Assembly (NCBI GenBank): GCA_024278715.1
Contig: JAJRSN010000480.1
Span: 1 to 25,067 of the forward strand
Length of the DNA stretch: 25,067 bases
Origin: Calditrichota bacterium
GTDB lineage: Bacteria; Calditrichota; Calditrichia; Calditrichales; Calditrichaceae
Direction of reading: 5' to 3'
The position numbers were made by a program, and so were the translations under genes. Every line of letters begins with the position of its first letter. Positions within the stretch are counted from its first letter, which is position 1. The notes beneath the pieces are model-generated. The model was given only the letters and a program-made list of their open reading frames with translations. It was not told the origin of the DNA and did not search any database. Shown here piece after piece: positions 22,859 to 25,067 of the stretch.

Positions 22859-23152
22859 CTATTTTTCGGGTTCTTCGTTCAGTCTAATGGGAAAAACCTC
22901 TTCCAGATCGGCATGGGGGCGGGGAATTACATGAACCGCCACCAGTTCTCCGACGCGTTCAGCCGCGGCGGCTCCGGCGTCGGTAGCCGCTTTACAGGCG
23001 GCAACATCACCGCGAACCAAAGCCGTAACATATCCGCCGCCGATTTTTTGCCAGGCTACCAATTTTACCCGAGCAGCTTTAACCATGGCGTCCGAAGCTT
23101 CGATAAGACCGGTCAAACCCTTGGTTTCGATCATGCCTAATGCTTCCATCAT
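22859..23152 (-). CDS. eutM: Hexameric BMC-H shell protein EutM, second copy
   Basis: A 97-residue single-BMC-domain shell protein that forms hexameric tiles. EALGMIETKGLTGLIEASDA and MVKAARVKLV open the fold. The pore loop is KIGGGYVTALVRGDV, and HVIPRPHADLEEVFPI near the end matches EutM of E. coli almost exactly as I remember it. It differs from the preceding copy (23176-23463) at only three positions in the first 88 residues (T/V, K/Q, A/S) and in the tail (RLNEEPEK against KFEGKIE). Two ATG codons stand in tandem at the start, and AAGGAG lies eight bases before the first. The gene occupies the place where enterobacterial eut operons carry eutN. Confidence 0.95.
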   Translation of the reverse strand: MMEALGMIETKGLTGLIEASDAMVKAARVKLVAWQKIGGGYVTALVRGDVAACKAATDAGAAAAERVGELVAVHVIPRPHADLEEVFPIRLNEEPEK

Positions 23153-23175
23153 CTGCTTTTCTCCTTTTGCTTTAA

Positions 23176-23463
23176 TTATTCAATCTTGCCTTCAAACTTG
23201 ATCGGGAATACCTCCTCCAAATCGGCATGCGGACGCGGAATCACATGAACCGATACTAATTCGCCGACGCGTTCAGCCGCGGCGGCTCCGGCGTCGGTAG
23301 CAGCTTTACAGGCGGCAACATCGCCGCGAACCAAAGCCGTAACATATCCGCCGCCAATCTGTTGCCAGGCGACCAATTTTACGCGGGCAGCCTTTACCAT
23401 GGCGTCCGAAGCTTCGATAAGACCAACCAAACCTTTGGTTTCGATCATGCCTAATGCTTCCAT
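23176..23463 (-). CDS. eutM: Hexameric BMC-H shell protein EutM, first copy
   Basis: A 95-residue BMC-H protein, the closer of the two copies to E. coli EutM. Shared stretches include GLIEASDAMVKAARVKLV, GGGYVTALVRGDVAACKAAT and ELVSVHVIPRPH. The pore loop reads QIGGGY, so the pore-lining position is Gly rather than the Ser of PduA. The AAGGAG site six bases before the ATG is the best in the operon, as expected for an abundant shell protein. It follows the EutD-family gene after a 135-base gap and is followed by its near-duplicate 23 bases later. Tandem BMC-H copies commonly form mixed shells. Confidence 0.95.
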   Translation of the reverse strand: MEALGMIETKGLVGLIEASDAMVKAARVKLVAWQQIGGGYVTALVRGDVAACKAATDAGAAAAERVGELVSVHVIPRPHADLEEVFPIKFEGKIE

Positions 23464-23598
23464 AAAATTCTCCTTAACGTATTGTTATACTTGTTTGTTT
23501 TCCTAATAAATTCAAAAACCTGAAATTTATTGTCTTTTATTGCTCTCAAATATTCGTCTTTATTGCCGTCGCAAATTTTTACTCTCCTGACCCCAAGT

Positions 23599-24579
23599 TT
23601 AAGCATTTACAAGATTCGAGGCAATGAGCGCCTGATTAATTATTTGATCGTCGTCGGCATCCGGACAAATAAGTTGAACCGGAAATTTAAGTCCCTGCAA
23701 AAAGGGTCCCTCCACCCTAAAAGGCGATAAATGCCGAACCGTTCTTATCGCAATATCGGCGGCGTTTAACGAAGGAAACACGAACACATTGGCTGCTCCG
23801 CCAAGGGCATTATTCGGCGCTTTTTTAGCTCCTACTTCCGGAACAAAAGCGGCATCAAACTGCAGCTCTCCCTCAACTTTTAGATGCGGTTCCTGCGCCC
23901 GGATTTGTTTTAACGCTTCCCGAATTACATCGACCATCGGATGACTGGCGCTGCCTTTTGTGGAAAACGAAAGCAAAGCCGCCGCCGCCCGGCGCCCGGT
24001 CAGCCTTTCAAAATTTAACGCTGTTAAACGGGCGATTTTAGCTAATTCTTCCGAAGCCGGTCGTGGATTGAACTTAGTGTCCGCAAACAGCATAACCCTG
24101 TTTTTTTTGTCATTCCGGACAAGCGAAAAAGCCGAAAAAAACGCTTCATCTGGAGAAAATATCCGTTCGATTTCCAAAAGTTCCGAAGCCTCTGTTGTGG
24201 CGGGAGCAAAACAGAAATCCGCCTGCCCGTGTAAAATCAACTGCGCCGCGTACCAAAGGGGATTTTGCAGTTTTTCCCTAACCGCGGAATAGCTCGCTTC
24301 CCGATCAAAATTCTTCCTGAAAAAACGGCAATAGCGATCAAAATTAACATCGTGAAGCGGTTTTTTAATCGATATTCCGCGCGTTCGAATTTTATTTTGA
24401 TCGGCAAATTCTCTTATTTCAAAGGGACTGCCAACGACCGCGGACTTTGCCAATCCGGTTTCGGCTAAATGCCTGGCAACGCGTAAAATCCGCAAATCCT
24501 TTCCGTCCGTAAAAACAATCCGGCGCGGCTTGCGCCACAAACGGTCGGCGAGTTCCCCTAAAAACGTATCATTAATCAA
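23599..24579 (-). CDS. eutD: EutD-family phosphotransacetylase homologue with altered active site
   Basis: A 326-residue member of the phosphate acetyl/butyryl-transferase family. RIVFTDGKDLRILRVARHL (20-38), LLSFSTKGSASHP (202-214), GELQFDAAFVPEVGAKKAP (237-255) and NVFVFPSLNA (264-273) match EutD of E. coli well in order and spacing. The usual DLSRGCS motif, carrying the catalytic Ser-Arg pair, is replaced by LICPDAD, so C305-P306 stand where Ser-Arg should be. The glycine/threonine loop near ADFCFAPATTEAS (120-132) has also lost the conserved Gly and the Arg that normally follows. Overall fold and length are kept and the frame is intact, so it is under some constraint, perhaps as a structural or regulatory subunit or with altered chemistry. 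It overlaps the upstream gene by four bases (ATGA). Confidence 0.85.
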   Translation of the reverse strand: MINDTFLGELADRLWRKPRRIVFTDGKDLRILRVARHLAETGLAKSAVVGSPFEIREFADQNKIRTRGISIKKPLHDVNFDRYCRFFRKNFDREASYSAVREKLQNPLWYAAQLILHGQADFCFAPATTEASELLEIERIFSPDEAFFSAFSLVRNDKKNRVMLFADTKFNPRPASEELAKIARLTALNFERLTGRRAAAALLSFSTKGSASHPMVDVIREALKQIRAQEPHLKVEGELQFDAAFVPEVGAKKAPNNALGGAANVFVFPSLNAADIAIRTVRHLSPFRVEGPFLQGLKFPVQLICPDADDDQIINQALIASNLVNA

Positions 24580-24890
24580 TGTTTGTTTTCCAGATATTCG
24601 GATAAAACGTTTACAACAACCGACTTCACTTTGGTGTAATCGCGCTTCGAAGGCGGAAGGCTGTTTATTACTTTATCGACAATTTGTTTTACCACGCTCT
24701 CGTCAAGCGGAATTGACGGAGCGGATTTTTCCCGAGCGTTTCCCTCAAACTCAATCAGACAAACGCCCAGGTCTTTTGCCAGAGAGCGGGCTTCGGGCGT
24801 TACAATTGTTTCTTTAACCGGGGCGTAAAGCTGTGTTTTGCCCGCGGCATGGGCTTGTTTTATTGTCAGGGCTGTAATCACTCGTTTCAT
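24576..24890 (-). CDS. Small microcompartment protein resembling the N-terminal module of EutQ/EutT, no catalytic domain
   Basis: A 104-residue protein starting MKRVITALTIKQAHAAGK and continuing IVTPEARSLAKDLGVCLIEF. This closely resembles the first 50 residues of E. coli EutQ (LITANDIRAAHARGE ... IITPEAREVAELLG) and, more loosely, the start of EutT. The cupin domain that makes up the rest of EutQ, and the adenosyltransferase domain of EutT, are both absent. Instead there is a Pro/Ser linker (about 55-62) and two predicted amphipathic helices (VVKQIVDKVINSL and VKSVVVNVLSEYL), which resemble compartment-targeting helices. I chose the ATG at 24890 over the TTG at 24902, since the TTG almost overlaps its only ribosome site. 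It lies between a ParA-type gene and eutD, overlapping the latter. Function unknown; an adaptor role is inference. Confidence 0.75.
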   Translation of the reverse strand: MKRVITALTIKQAHAAGKTQLYAPVKETIVTPEARSLAKDLGVCLIEFEGNAREKSAPSIPLDESVVKQIVDKVINSLPPSKRDYTKVKSVVVNVLSEYLENKH

Positions 24891-24905
24891 ACGCTGTTCC
24901 AATCC

Positions 24906-25067
24906 TTATTTTGCGGATAATCTGTTCAAAATTTCCTGAGCCAAAGCGCGATACTCCATGGCTCCGCGCGCCGACGAAGCATAAGAGAGTATTGGCTTTT
25001 GCGCCTGATAGGCTTCGATTAGTTTTGTATTGACTCCGATTACGGTATCGAATACCTGCTCCTTGAA
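24906..25067 (-). CDS. ParA/MinD-type ATPase, C-terminal end (runs off the right edge)
   Basis: Only the last 53 residues are present. They read FKEQVFDTVIGVNTKLIEAY, then KPILSYASSARGAMEYRALA and QEIL. This is the C-terminal signature of ParA/Soj ATPases: VF-x-T-x-I-x2-N-x2-L-x-EA, then KPI-x2-Y-x3-S-x-GA-x2-Y-x2-LA-x-EI. The Walker motifs lie outside the window. ParA ATPases move cargo by dynamic binding to the nucleoid. A subgroup (McdA) positions carboxysomes, and from memory related genes have been reported near other microcompartment loci. The gene ends 15 bases before the EutQ-like gene and is on the same strand, so it is probably an operon member that distributes this compartment. It could also be a plasmid-type partition relative. 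Confidence 0.75.
   Translation of the reverse strand, partial: FKEQVFDTVIGVNTKLIEAYQAQKPILSYASSARGAMEYRALAQEILNRLSAK

Overview
The window looks like a chromosomal segment of a moderate-GC, Gram-negative-type, probably deep-branching bacterium. An outer-membrane TolC-type channel, lipoprotein signals, a two-gene class II ribonucleotide reductase and intergenic 'phrase' repeats fit the FCB/Calditrichota-like lineages. That taxonomic guess is from memory and tentative. No rRNA, tRNA, CRISPR or IS element was seen.

Region 1 (1-8300, minus strand) is a heavy-metal resistance operon. A clear sigma70-type promoter with an overlapping ArsR/SmtB-type operator (8254-8299) precedes a CadC/SmtB-like repressor. 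The repressor is followed by a small secreted protein, a TolC-type outer-membrane factor, an RND adaptor, a CzcA/CusA-type RND pump, a P-II-like protein broken by one in-frame TAA, a TPR protein, and the start of a metal P-type ATPase that runs off the window. The sensor's metal ligands match those of CadC, which suggests Cd/Zn/Pb-type cations.

Region 2 (8300-9160) has no credible gene. It is packed with short-period degenerate repeats (8-bp and 7-bp units), a duplicated composite module and a three-way-junction inverted repeat. Region 3 holds a nitronate monooxygenase/FabK-like flavoenzyme (minus strand). Diverging from it is a NodU-type carbamoyltransferase with an SxtJ-like membrane protein and a 52-residue DUF5989-like protein.

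Region 4 (13642-18627, plus strand) is B12-related: a CobA-type corrinoid adenosyltransferase, a class II (B12-dependent) ribonucleotide reductase split into two genes with a strong terminator, and a FecE/BtuD-type ABC ATPase. Two more phrase-repeat islands lie in its intergenic gaps.

Region 5 (18639-25067, minus strand) is a bacterial microcompartment operon. Read in transcription order it is ParA-type ATPase (partial), EutQ/EutT N-terminal-like protein, EutD-family protein, EutM, EutM, EutE, EutJ, PduS, PduT. This reproduces the enterobacterial eut order Q-D-M-x-E-J, with eutN replaced by a second eutM, and adds the pdu-type electron-transfer pair PduS/PduT. The EutD homologue has lost the catalytic Ser-Arg motif, and the EutQ-like protein has no cupin domain. 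The signature enzyme and any vertex protein must lie beyond the right edge. The B12 genes facing this operon make a B12-dependent signature enzyme, such as ethanolamine ammonia-lyase or a diol dehydratase, a reasonable but unproven expectation.
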